Shown here piece by piece: positions 24,455-32,575 of a stretch of 50,677 nt of DNA (the stretch's first letter is position 1; every line of letters begins with the position of its first letter). Under the pieces are notes generated by a model, which ran no database searches, was not told where the DNA came from, and saw nothing but the letters and a program-made list of their open reading frames with translations. Both the position numbers and the translations under genes were made by a program. Origin of the DNA: Streptomyces europaeiscabiei (GTDB lineage Bacteria > Actinomycetota > Actinomycetes > Streptomycetales > Streptomycetaceae); NCBI RefSeq assembly GCF_001550375.1, contig NZ_LRTR01000606.1:1-50677 (forward strand). The letters are read 5' to 3'.

Positions 24455-25719
24455 CGTCCTGCCGCTCCCGAGGTGCCGGCCCCCACCGCGGTCGCCCACG
24501 CCTGAAGGCCCTCGTCCACCGCCGCCTCGTCGATGACGAGCGCCGGGATCATCCGCACGACCTGGTTCCACGCGCCGCACAGCAGCAGGAGCAGGCCCTC
24601 GTCGATCGCGGCGCGCTGCACGCGGGCGGCGGTCTCGGGGTCGGGGCTGCCGTCCTCGGTGACGAACTCGGTGGCCAGCATCAGACCCAGGCCGCGTACG
24701 TCGCCGATGCCCGGCGTACGGTCGGCCACCGCCTCCAGGCCGTGCCGCAGCCGCTTGCCCATCGTGTCGGCGTTCTCGACGAGCTTCTCGTCGCGTACGA
24801 CGTCGAGGGTGGCGACGGCCGCCGCGCAGGCCACGGCGTTGGCGCCGTACGTGCCGCCCTGCGAGCCCGGCCACGCCTTGGCCATCAGCTCCTCGGAGGC
24901 GGCGATGCCGGACAGGGGGAAGCCGCTGGCCAGGCCCTTGGCGGTGACGAGGATGTCCGGAGTGACGCCGAAGTGGTCGTGGCCCCAGAAGCGGCCGGTG
25001 CGGCCGACACCGGTCTGCACCTCGTCGAGGATGAGGAGGAAGCCGTGGCGGTCCGCACGCTCCCGCAGTCCTTCCAGGAACGCGCGGGTGGCAGGCACGT
25101 AGCCGCCCTCGCCGAGCACAGGCTCGACGATGATTGCGGCCGTGTCGGCGGGCGAGGAGATCGTCTGGAGGGTGTAGTCCAGCTCTTGCAGGGCGAAGCG
25201 GGTCGCGGTCTCCTCGTCCCAGCCGTAGCGATAGGCCGACGGGAACGGGGTGACGACCACACCGCTCATCAGCGGGGAGAAGCCGGACCGGAAGCGGGTG
25301 CCGGAGGTGGTCATGGAGGCGGCGGCCACCGTACGGCCGTGGAAGCCGCCGTGGCAGACGATGACGTTGGGGCGGCCGGTGGCCTGGCGGGCCAACCGCA
25401 GCGCGGCCTCGACGGCCTCGCTGCCGGAGTTGGTGAAGAACAGGCTGTCCAGCCCGGCCGGCAGCACTTCGCCCAGCTTCTCGACGAGCTGCCGCAGGGG
25501 CTGGTGCATGACGGTCGTGTACTGGCCGTGCACCAGCGTGCCCACCTGCTCCTGCGCCGCCGCCACGACCTTGGGGTGACAGTGCCCGGTGCTGGTGACA
25601 CCGATACCGGCGGTGAAGTCGAGGTAGCGGCGACCGTCCTCGCCGTAGAGATGGACGCCCTCGCCCCGGACCGCCACCACGGGCGTGGCCTGGCGAAGGT
25701 GCGGCGACAGTGCGGTCAT
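24451..25719 (-). CDS. gabT: Class III aminotransferase, probable 4-aminobutyrate aminotransferase
   Basis: The protein has 422 residues from ATG 25719, with CGGGAGTCGAAC before it. FTNSGSEAVEAALRLARQATGRP and CHGGFHGRTVAAAS are the class III PLP entry motifs. ILDEVQTGVGRTGRFWG carries the cofactor aspartate, and VTAKGLASGFPLSG carries the PLP lysine. GGTYGANAVACAAAVATLDV is typical for GABA and ornithine-type members. Assignment to GABA rests on the operon with a succinate-semialdehyde dehydrogenase and the divergent PucR regulator, an arrangement known from the gab locus of Corynebacterium. It is the first gene of its operon. Confidence 0.88.
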   Translation of the reverse strand: MTALSPHLRQATPVVAVRGEGVHLYGEDGRRYLDFTAGIGVTSTGHCHPKVVAAAQEQVGTLVHGQYTTVMHQPLRQLVEKLGEVLPAGLDSLFFTNSGSEAVEAALRLARQATGRPNVIVCHGGFHGRTVAAASMTTSGTRFRSGFSPLMSGVVVTPFPSAYRYGWDEETATRFALQELDYTLQTISSPADTAAIIVEPVLGEGGYVPATRAFLEGLRERADRHGFLLILDEVQTGVGRTGRFWGHDHFGVTPDILVTAKGLASGFPLSGIAASEELMAKAWPGSQGGTYGANAVACAAAVATLDVVRDEKLVENADTMGKRLRHGLEAVADRTPGIGDVRGLGLMLATEFVTEDGSPDPETAARVQRAAIDEGLLLLLCGAWNQVVRMIPALVIDEAAVDEGLQAWATAVGAGTSGAAGR

Positions 25720-25967
25720 GTTCGACTCCCGGCCTCGGTGTTCGGTCTGCTGCGGTATCCCGAGCATCTCCGCGGACCAGGGGTGCGCCAACGTGCGATC
25801 TGTCCGGCCGGGCCCCGGCATCCGGACGTTGTGTCAGCCTCATCGGGGGGCATGCCGGGCTCCGATGGCTCACGGACCGCTCTTGCGCAGGTCAGCGAGG
25901 CTTGTCACAGTGACCGGGCACTCGCGGACACGGAGCCGTGCTCGCCAGGGGACCCCATGGAGACACC

Positions 25968-27602
25968 GTGAACGACAACCACCCGGCCGGCCATGGGCCC
26001 ACCCGCGCAGTCACCGTCGCCGACGTCCTGGCTCTTCCCGTCCTGGCCGCCGGACAGCCCCAGGTCGTCACCGGTGTGCCCCAGCTGGACCGGCCGGTCC
26101 GGTGGGTCCACATCACCGAACTGACCGACCCCGCGTCCTTCCTCAAGGGCGGCGAACTCGTCCTGACCACCGGAATGCCGCTCCCGGACGACGTGGCCGG
26201 CGTGCGCCGGTACGTCGACGAACTCGCCGGCATCGGGGCCGCGGCGCTGGTCATCGAACTCGTACGTCGCTATCACCGCCCGCCGGACGCACTCGTCGAC
26301 GCCTGTCGCCTGCGTGGCCTTCCCCTCGTCACGCTCGCCAAGGACGTCAACTTCCTGGAGGTCACCCAGGTCGTGCACGCGCTCCTGCTCGGCAACCAGG
26401 CGGACGCGATGCGCCGCACCCAGCGCATCCACGAGGTGTTCACCGCCCTGACCCTGCGCGGTGCAGGCCCGGAGGACGTGGTGCGCGCGGCGGCGGAGAT
26501 GTGCGGCCGCACGGTGGTCCTGGAGAACCTGGTGCACCAGGCACTGATCTGCGAACCGTCCGGAGGCACGGTGGAGGAGGCGCTCACCGGTTGGGAACAG
26601 CGCTCCAGAGCCGACGGGGCCGACGGGGCCGACGACCACACGGCGACATACGGCCCGGGGGGCTGGCTCACCGCACCCGTCGAGTACCAGGGCGAGCGCT
26701 GGGGCCGTGTGGTCATGCTCCCGGCCCGCACCGACGGTCCCGCCTTCGGGCCGGAGGACATCACCGTGCTGGAGAGGACCGCGATGGCGCTGACCGTCGC
26801 CCGCCTCATCCATTCCACCCCCTGGGAACGCACCGCACACCGAAACGCCCTGCGCGACCTCGTCGACCAGCGCCACCGCTCCGCCGAGGACGCCCGCGCC
26901 CGCTGCGCCGCACTGGGTCTGCCGACCGACCGAAGCCGGTTCGTCGCGACCCTGGTGGACCTCCGCACGGGCAGAGGGGGAACCGAGCCCGAGAGCCGTC
27001 TGTTCCAGGAACTCCGAACGGCAGGCATCCCGGCCCTCGTCGGCGAGTTGTCCCCCGACCGCCTCGGCATCCTGCTGGCTCTGCGTCCCTCCCAACCCTG
27101 GCGCCCCGTCGTCGAACGGCTGTGCAGCACCGCACTCAGTCTGGCCCCGCAGGCGGTGGTGAGCGTCGGCTCGGAGATCACGGACCTCTCCGACGCCGTC
27201 CGCTCCTTCCGCGAGGCGGCCCGCGTCGCCGAGGCCACCCCGCCCGGCCAGCCCCTCCCCCCGGACCGGTCCTTCCACGAGCTGTCCGACATCGGCCTGC
27301 GCCGCCTGCTGTACGCCCTCCGCGAGGACACCCGGATCCAGGAGTACGCCGAACAGCAGCTCGGAAGACTCATCGATCACGACTCCCAGCACGGCACCGA
27401 TCTGTTGACGACCCTGCGCCACTACCTCGAAGCGGCCGGCAACAAGACCACTGCCGCACGCCGGGGCGGCCTCTCCCGCGAAACCATGTACCAACGCCTG
27501 CGCACCATCGAGCGTCTCCTCGACCGCGACCTGGAGTCCGGCGAGCAGCGCACCGAACTCCACGCGGCTCTCACGGCACTCGATGTGCTGCGAGCTCACT
27601 GA
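25968..27602 (+). CDS. PucR-family transcriptional regulator of the gab operon
   Basis: The protein has 544 residues from GTG 25968, with GGAGACACC upstream; a GTG at 25938 in frame is possible. Residues 16-130 are a PucR N-terminal purine-catabolism-type domain (VTVADVLALPVL, TELTDPASFLKGGELVLTTGM). A middle GAF-like region follows. The C-terminal helix-turn-helix is of the PucR/CdaR type (LLTTLRHYLEAAGNKTTAARR, LSRETMYQRLRTIERLL). A GADGAD duplication in the middle looks like a small tandem repeat. It is divergent from gabT with a 248-bp spacer. Corynebacterium GabR, also a PucR-type protein, activates gabTD, so the same role is likely here. Confidence 0.9.
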   Translation: MNDNHPAGHGPTRAVTVADVLALPVLAAGQPQVVTGVPQLDRPVRWVHITELTDPASFLKGGELVLTTGMPLPDDVAGVRRYVDELAGIGAAALVIELVRRYHRPPDALVDACRLRGLPLVTLAKDVNFLEVTQVVHALLLGNQADAMRRTQRIHEVFTALTLRGAGPEDVVRAAAEMCGRTVVLENLVHQALICEPSGGTVEEALTGWEQRSRADGADGADDHTATYGPGGWLTAPVEYQGERWGRVVMLPARTDGPAFGPEDITVLERTAMALTVARLIHSTPWERTAHRNALRDLVDQRHRSAEDARARCAALGLPTDRSRFVATLVDLRTGRGGTEPESRLFQELRTAGIPALVGELSPDRLGILLALRPSQPWRPVVERLCSTALSLAPQAVVSVGSEITDLSDAVRSFREAARVAEATPPGQPLPPDRSFHELSDIGLRRLLYALREDTRIQEYAEQQLGRLIDHDSQHGTDLLTTLRHYLEAAGNKTTAARRGGLSRETMYQRLRTIERLLDRDLESGEQRTELHAALTALDVLRAH

Positions 27603-27925
27603 CGCGGATCGAACCGCGACCTCGGCGCGCTCCTGCGACCACCGGCCCGGCCGGACGCGGTGCTGGGCTGTGGGGCCAGTGTGCTGAGCCGAGACGACAG
27701 GGAGCCGCGCCCGGGCCGAGCACGACCGGCGGCGTCGAATACGGCAACCGGAGTTGGGATGTCAGTGGGTTGGCACCGGAGAGGGGAGGGTGGCGAGCGG
27801 TCCGTTGGAGCAGCGTTGCCTCCAGGTGCCAGGAAGACCTGCCGACGACCATGGAGGCCACCCTGGTTGCCCACCTCCGAGGGCCCCGGCCGGCGGCTCA
27901 GCCGCCGGCCGGGGCGCAACGTCCC
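27603..27925. other. 323-bp convergent intergenic region
   Basis: It lies between convergent pucR and alpha-galactosidase genes. The only clear element is the hairpin at 27884-27914. I see no coding fragment. Confidence 0.5.
27884..27914. terminator. Bidirectional 14-bp stem hairpin
   Basis: CCCCGGCCGGCGGC (27884-27897) pairs perfectly with 27901-27914 across a 3-nt loop, 12 bp beyond the alpha-galactosidase stop. Confidence 0.7.
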
Positions 27926-29572
27926 TCACGCACGCGTCCACTTCTGGCCGGCCTGGCCGTTACAGGTCCACAGGACCAGCGGGGTTCCGTTGGTGGTACC
28001 GGACCGGTCGACGTCGAGGCACAGTCCGGAGTGGACGTTGCGGATCGTCCCGTCGGAGCCGACGGTCCACTTCTGGTTGTTCTGGCCGTTGCAGGACCAG
28101 GTGATGATCCGGGTGCCGTTGGCGGTGCCCTGGTTGTAGGCGTCGAGGCATTTGTCGCCGAAGACGCGGATCTCGCCGCCGGCCCACGTGGTCCACAGCT
28201 GGTTGGCGGCCGTGTGGCAGTCCCAGATCAGTGCCGAGGCCCCGGCCGCGGTGGAGGCGTTGTCCACGTCCAGGCAGCGGCCGGAGGCGTTGCCGCGCAG
28301 ACGCGAGGTGGTGGCGGCCAGCGGGCTGCCCCCACTCACCCGGAACACGGCCACGCCGTGCGCGGGGACGCTCGCCGAGATCTGTCCGGACGTGCTCGCC
28401 GTACCACCGGTCCACAGGTCCGTGAGGGTGAACGGCCCTCCCGACAGGCCGACTTGCTCCGTCGTGGTGGTGACCGTCGCCGCGCCACCTCCCCGGTTGA
28501 ACAGGCCCACCGCGACCGAGCCGTCGGACAGGGGTTTGGCGAACACCTCGGTGCCGCCGTCGTCTCTCACTCTGCGCCCGCCCACGCCCAGCGGGTCCTG
28601 GTTCACCGCCAGCAGACGGGGGTTGCGCAGGATCGCGCTCACGTCGGCCGACATGGTTCGGATGTCGTTGCCCGCCATGAGCGGCGCGCTCAGCAGCGCC
28701 CACAGGGCGAAGTGCGAGCGTGACTCGGTCAGTGACAGGCCGGGGCGGCCGACGACCAGCATGTCGGGGTCGTTCCAGTGCCCCGGGCCCGACTGCGCCG
28801 CCAGCGGGGCGGTGACGTCCAGGACGTTGCCGACGCCCATCGGATAGCTGTTGGTGTTGCCGTTCTGCCAGATGTCGAGCAGATCCTCGGTCGTCCGCCA
28901 CAGGTCGGCGACCTCGCCCCAGTTGTATGTGGCGCCGGTGATGGCGTGGAAGCTGTTGGGGTTGATGCTGTAGACGATCGGCCTACCGGTGGCGCGCAGG
29001 GCGTCGCGCATCAACGTGAAGCGCGCGATCTGCTCGTCGCGGGTACCGCTGGAGGAGCACCAGTCGTACTTGAGGTAGTCGACGCCCCACGAGGCGAAGG
29101 TGGCGGCGTCCTGGGTCTCGTGTCCCCTGCTGCCCGTCGACCCGGGATAGGCGCCGGTGGTCTGCGCGCAGGTGCGTTCGCCCGGTACCTGGTAGATGCC
29201 GAACTTGAGGCCCTTGCCGTGAATGTAGTCCCCGAGGGCCTTCATGCCGCTCGGGAACTTGGTCGGATTGGCCCGCAGGTTGCCCGCCGCGTCACGTTGC
29301 GGGTCGAACCAGCAGTCGTCGACCACCACGTACCGGTAGCCGACCTCCCGCATGCCCGAGGACACCATCGCGTCGGCGGCCTGACGGACCTGCGCCTCGG
29401 TGACCCCGCATCCGAAGCTGTTCCAGCTGTTCCAGCCCAGCGGTGGAGTGAGTGCCGGGCTGCCGGGCGCGGCCGCAGCGGTGGAGTGGACCGCGGCCGT
29501 GAAGGACGCGGCGACCGTCAGCGCGACGGCCGCGAAGAGACGAAGCAGTCGTCTGCCTGATCGTCTGGGCAC
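27926..29572 (-). CDS. Secreted GH27 alpha-galactosidase with C-terminal ricin-type (CBM13) domain
   Basis: The protein has 548 residues from GTG 29572, preceded by AAAGGAGCCCACG. Residues 1-35 are a Sec signal (RRSGRRLLRLFAAVALTVAA, ending STAAAA). The mature enzyme opens with the GH27 hallmark LTPPLGWNSWNSFGCGV and VVVDDCWFD. The nucleophile is Asp170 in YLKYDWCSS and the acid/base is Asp230 in WRTTED. QNPLG-type NQDPLGVGG and WNDPDML also fit. Residues about 425-548 form a ricin B lectin trefoil with repeated CLDxxxxxTxxGTxxxxWxC-type units and QKW ends. It should remove alpha-1,6-linked galactose from galactomannans or raffinose-type sugars outside the cell. Its own promoter lies at 29766-29793. 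Confidence 0.94.
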   Translation of the reverse strand: MPRRSGRRLLRLFAAVALTVAASFTAAVHSTAAAAPGSPALTPPLGWNSWNSFGCGVTEAQVRQAADAMVSSGMREVGYRYVVVDDCWFDPQRDAAGNLRANPTKFPSGMKALGDYIHGKGLKFGIYQVPGERTCAQTTGAYPGSTGSRGHETQDAATFASWGVDYLKYDWCSSSGTRDEQIARFTLMRDALRATGRPIVYSINPNSFHAITGATYNWGEVADLWRTTEDLLDIWQNGNTNSYPMGVGNVLDVTAPLAAQSGPGHWNDPDMLVVGRPGLSLTESRSHFALWALLSAPLMAGNDIRTMSADVSAILRNPRLLAVNQDPLGVGGRRVRDDGGTEVFAKPLSDGSVAVGLFNRGGGAATVTTTTEQVGLSGGPFTLTDLWTGGTASTSGQISASVPAHGVAVFRVSGGSPLAATTSRLRGNASGRCLDVDNASTAAGASALIWDCHTAANQLWTTWAGGEIRVFGDKCLDAYNQGTANGTRIITWSCNGQNNQKWTVGSDGTIRNVHSGLCLDVDRSGTTNGTPLVLWTCNGQAGQKWTRA

Positions 29573-29735
29573 CGTGGGCTCCTTTCGGGGCGGCACCGTC
29601 GGCTGGACACCTACGGCGCTCGCGAGGGGCTTGGCGGGTGATGCGGTCATCGGCAGGCGGCACAAGACAGCGGATGACTGCTGCCGCACTCTGGATCAGT
29701 GGCAGGTACATGACACTTCGAGTGGTTCGGAATTT

Positions 29736-29753
29736 CGATCCACTTTCGGATCG
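29736..29753. promoter_or_regulatory. Inverted repeat CGATCC-N6-GGATCG
   Basis: Perfect 6-bp arms lie just downstream of the -10 element of the alpha-galactosidase promoter, close to the expected transcription start. This is a good position for a repressor operator. Confidence 0.4.
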
Positions 29754-29765
29754 CCGACATCAGGG

Positions 29766-29793
29766 ATGTTAGGGGGGTTCACGAGCTTGTCAA
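29766..29793 (-). promoter_or_regulatory. Promoter of the alpha-galactosidase gene
   Basis: On the minus strand TTGACA (29793-29788) and TAACAT (29771-29766) are separated by 16 bp. The GC content dips here. The leader to the GTG at 29572 would be about 190 nt. Confidence 0.6.
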
Positions 29794-30104
29794 CTCCGTC
29801 TGCCATCCAAAATCTCCTTCGACATTGCCTCCATCGCCGCACAGAACAGCGAAATAATTCGACGCTTCGAACGAAGAGTGCGAGCCGTATTGACGGGATC
29901 CCTCAACCACACCGATCGACCAGAGCGCGATCTCGTACTGGTGGCCGGTGCCCCAGATGTCGTACGACGTGCTGTACGCGCCGGACGACCGGACGCCGAG
30001 AATGTGCGCGCTCGGCGGGGCGGGCGCCGCCGTACCACCGATGGCCGCGAGCAACGTGACGCCTGCGAAGGCACGGTCGCCCTCGGGGTAGCAGGCGCGC
30101 AGGC
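29794..30104. other. Unassigned stretch with a short minus-strand open frame
   Basis: A minus-strand frame from about 30147 to 29779 encodes a hydrophobic start (TVLALGGVLLSL, GVTLLAAIGG) and then unrecognised sequence (STSYDIWGTGHQYEIALWSIG). Its first two-thirds have the usual high third-position GC, but the 3' end runs into the alpha-galactosidase promoter. It has no good start or ribosome site. I take it as a remnant or chance frame. Confidence 0.3.
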
Positions 30105-30270
30105 TCAGCAGTACGCCCCCGAGGGCGAGAACGGTTCCGTGGCCGGCACCCAGTCCGACGGGGCGCTGAGAGAACCGTGATCCAGGGCGATGTCGAGGGG
30201 GCGTCCGGGTCCCGTGACGTACGGGACGATCACGTCGTCGGCACGGGAGACGAAGACCTGGCCGGTCCGG
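30105..30270 (-). pseudogene. C-terminal coding tail, unknown family
   Basis: A frame ending at 30105 reads QVFVSRADDVIVPY, then GRPLDIALDHGSLS and PATEPFSPSGAYC before its stop. It has natural-looking composition and codon use, but upstream the frame dissolves. It lies in a different frame directly after the GH42 remnant. I do not recognise it. Confidence 0.3.
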
Positions 30271-30490
30271 TCTCGACGCAGTCCGCCCGGGCGACGCCCG
30301 AGGCGAAACCGACGGAACGGCGGTAGCCGTGCTCCTCGCCGGATGGCCGGTGCAGCCGGATCTGGAAGGCGGGACGGAGGGGCCGCACCCAGTTGACCCC
30401 GGCCACCTTCATCGGCCGGACGCCTTCTGGCCAGGTCTCCTCGTGCCACCGTTCCGGGCGGTAGTCGCCGCCTGGGAGCAGACGGCCTCG
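30266..30490 (-). pseudogene. GH42 beta-galactosidase N-terminal remnant
   Basis: The stretch reads RLLPGGDYRPERWHEETW, then GVRPMKVAGVNWV. GH42 enzymes begin with LxxGGDYNPEQWPEEVWxEDVRLMxEAGVNLV-like sequence (key GGDYNPEQW and AGVN), so the match is clear over about 35 residues. After AGVNWV the family sequence stops and is replaced by unrelated residues (RPAFQIRLHRPSGEE). No start codon is in a suitable place, and the catalytic residues of GH42 lie well beyond this stretch and are absent. It is a decayed fragment. Confidence 0.65.
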
Positions 30491-30497
30491 TGTCGCG

Positions 30498-30680
30498 TCA
30501 CTCGGTCGGGCACCAGACGGGCTCCCGGTACCGCACACCGCTCCCGTTGGTTCCGAGGCAGACCCGGCCGCGGACGCACGGATCGCCAGTGTCGACCTCG
30601 CCCGTCCGGCCCCACCGGCGCTGGTCGTCGTTGATCCGCGCAAAGGTCCTGGCCCCATCGCCGGAGCGGTGGACGGCGCG
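30498..30680 (-). pseudogene. GH74 xyloglucanase C-terminal remnant
   Basis: The last 50 or so residues of the frame read VHRSGDGARTFARINDDQ, then RWGRTGEVDTGDPCVRG and RVCLGTNGSGVRYREP before the stop. GH74 oligoxyloglucan hydrolases end with a beta-propeller blade of the pattern YRSxDGGxTWxRINDDxHQYG...ITGDPRIYGRVYLGTNGRGIxYGDP, which this matches segment by segment. Nothing of the rest of the propeller (over 600 residues) is present upstream. It stops 8 bp before the GH42 remnant, so the two were neighbours in a former glycan-degrading operon. Confidence 0.7.
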
Positions 30681-30763
30681 TCTGCGGGCGACGCTGCCGC
30701 GTACGCCAGGCCCAACGGTCAGGCCCCTTGTCAGAGATGGCGGTGCCGGTCGGCCGTGGTGGT

Positions 30764-31333
30764 TCACCAGGTGTGGGCCACGTCCACCACGAGATGCCCG
30801 TCCAACTGCAGCACCCGGAAGGGGAGCCGGGCGCGGACCCCGAGCCCGAACTGTGATTGCCCCTCGAAAGAGCTGGCGAATTTTGCGTCCCGGAAGGTGC
30901 GGTACCCGGTGAGGTTCACACCCGGCAGAGGCTGTCCCGCCTGGCCGGGGTACGTGGGCATGCCCGAGTCGTAGGCCGGCGCCCTGACGACCACCTCCAG
31001 GATGGCGCCGCCGCGGACCGGGATGGGGTCGCCGGTCGGGTCCTGGATCAACCGGTCGACGTAGCTCACGGTGTACCCGAGCTGGTCGGCGGACGCGCCC
31101 GGAACATCGACGACGAACCGGTCATAGCAGTCGTGGCGACCGGTCCTGGCATTCGTGATGTACTCGCCCGACGTACTGGACAAGTCCACCTTGCTGAGGC
31201 TGCCCCAGCCGGTCGGGCAGGCGGCCGCCGCCCGCGGGGCGGGGGCCGCTGTGGCCACGGTCGGCACCGCGACGGCGCCCAGTGTGGCGGTCACCAGGAC
31301 CGCGGTCACCCAGGCTGTTCTGCTTCCTGTCAT
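30764..31333 (-). CDS. Secreted AMIN-like domain protein
   Basis: The protein has 189 residues from ATG 31333. A Sec signal occupies about residues 1-29 (AWVTAVLVTATLGAVAVP, ending ATAAPA). The mature part resembles the AMIN-like beta-sandwich found in Streptomyces secreted and lipoproteins: HDCYDRFVVDVPG, LGYTVSYVDRLIQDPTG, VRGGAILEVVVRAPAYD, and the ending LQLDGHLVVDVAHTW. There is no lipobox. The function is unknown; AMIN domains elsewhere bind peptidoglycan or locate envelope proteins. It ends 84 bp upstream of the GH74 remnant on the same strand and has only a weak GGGGGAAC ribosome site. Confidence 0.82.
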   Translation of the reverse strand: MTGSRTAWVTAVLVTATLGAVAVPTVATAAPAPRAAAACPTGWGSLSKVDLSSTSGEYITNARTGRHDCYDRFVVDVPGASADQLGYTVSYVDRLIQDPTGDPIPVRGGAILEVVVRAPAYDSGMPTYPGQAGQPLPGVNLTGYRTFRDAKFASSFEGQSQFGLGVRARLPFRVLQLDGHLVVDVAHTW

Positions 31334-31972
31334 CTTGTTCCCCCAAGGGCGTGAATGTCCGACATCAGGGGAGACAGTCGAGCCGCCCCAAAGGTTGCAT
31401 GTTCATCGCGACGCCCTTGGTGCGGCCAACCCGGCCGGCGGCGTGGCCAGGTTGTCGCCTCGGTGGACGCGGTGGTCTGCCTCGATTCCCTGGGGCCGTC
31501 GCCCTGCGATTCACCACCAGCCTCGACGTCCGCCGGGAGCGCAGCCGGCAGCATCCGTCCGACCTCCGTGTGCCGGACCACGTTCTCGACTGACAGGACC
31601 GCCTCGCCCGCGCCGCCACCCGGCCGTCCTGCTCTCCGAGGGCTTCGCCGATCCACGGGTCTTCACGGTCACACGCCGCGCAGGTGGATGAATCACGGCA
31701 GAGGCAGCCACAGGCATCCTGCGCTGTTTGCCCATCACCTCGGCGACGGACGCCGGTCTCCGTGTCGCCCGTGCGGTGCGTTCTTCCGAACTCGCTCCCA
31801 AAAGCGCTCACCTGCATAAATGATCAAAAGAGTGCGCTCGCTGGGCCTGGCCGAATGACCCATCCGTCCGTATGGCGTGTTGCAGCCCTGACGGTCTGTC
31901 GGTTTCCTCATGAGCGGAGCACAACAAGGTGCCGCGCACTCCGGCCGGCCACTGCTTCCTCGGAGGAACTTC
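31334..31972. other. 639-bp region without a recognised gene
   Basis: Two short tails look coding. One on the plus strand ends PAVLLSEGFADPRVFTVTR at about 31688, and one on the minus strand near 31560-31620 contains AVLSVENVVRHTEVG. Neither has a start or an identifiable family. The section 31810-31870 is AT-richer and probably holds the promoter of the exported protein at 31973. Confidence 0.35.
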
Positions 31973-32473
31973 ATGCGTATCAAGTGTGCTGGCATCGGCA
32001 TCGGTCTGATTCTCGGTGCCATGGGCCTCTCGAGCCCGCCCGCAGCAGCCGCGAACGGCCCCACCGGTGATCCAGGTATGCACATCAGCCCGAGCAACGC
32101 CGCCCCAGGCTCCACCGTCACGGTCAGCACCACAGCTTGTGGCTCGGAGATCTACGGGAAGGGCGAGGCTGGGGCAGGAGGCAGCTTTCACCTCCTCCAA
32201 GGCGACCAGAAGGGTGTACTGACCGGCGAGTTCAAGGTGCCGGCCGGCACCGAGCCCGGCGAATACACGGTCACGCTGAAGTGCCCACCGCGAGTCAAGA
32301 TCACGGACACGTACTCGGTCGGCACCAGCAACCCCAGCGGCGCGATCGACGCTGGTTTCGGGGAAGCGAACGACAAGGGCACGCAACTTGCCCTCGGGGC
32401 GGCACTGCTCGCCGGAGCCACCGCCGGAGGAGCGATCAAGATGCACCGCCGCCCGGCCGGTGCCCGCGCTTGA
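31973..32473 (+). CDS. Small exported protein with beta-sandwich and C-terminal hydrophobic segment
   Basis: The protein has 166 residues from ATG 31973, with CGGAGGAACTTC upstream. Residues 1-27 are a signal peptide (MRIKCAGIGIGLILGAMGLSS). The mature part (PSNAAPGSTVTVSTTACG, EFKVPAGTEPGEYTVTLKCP) looks like an Ig or cohesin-type beta-sandwich seen in Streptomyces envelope proteins. The C-terminus has a glycine/alanine-rich hydrophobic stretch (LALGAALLAGATAGGA) and a short basic tail KMHRRPAGARA, so it is probably membrane-anchored. No LPxTG or LAxTG motif is visible. The next gene is a sortase, 102 bp downstream. Confidence 0.85.
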   Translation: MRIKCAGIGIGLILGAMGLSSPPAAAANGPTGDPGMHISPSNAAPGSTVTVSTTACGSEIYGKGEAGAGGSFHLLQGDQKGVLTGEFKVPAGTEPGEYTVTLKCPPRVKITDTYSVGTSNPSGAIDAGFGEANDKGTQLALGAALLAGATAGGAIKMHRRPAGARA

Positions 32474-32575
32474 CGCGCTGCCTGCCGCCCCGGCCCCCGG
32501 GCCCGTGTCGGTCCGGGGGCTCCAGGATCACCCCGCCTTCACTCACTTCGGCCGCGAAGCGGAGGCTGCACAGCG

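Noticed and set aside
21542..24505. A 987-codon plus-strand frame
   Set aside because: It lies antisense to the dehydrogenase, is rich in V/G/A/R without domains, and has no ribosome site.
21551..25873. A very long minus-strand open frame of about 1440 codons
   Set aside because: Its second part is the real FAD/Fe-S dehydrogenase from ATG 24454; the first part is an out-of-frame read through gabT with arginine-rich nonsense typical of high-GC DNA.
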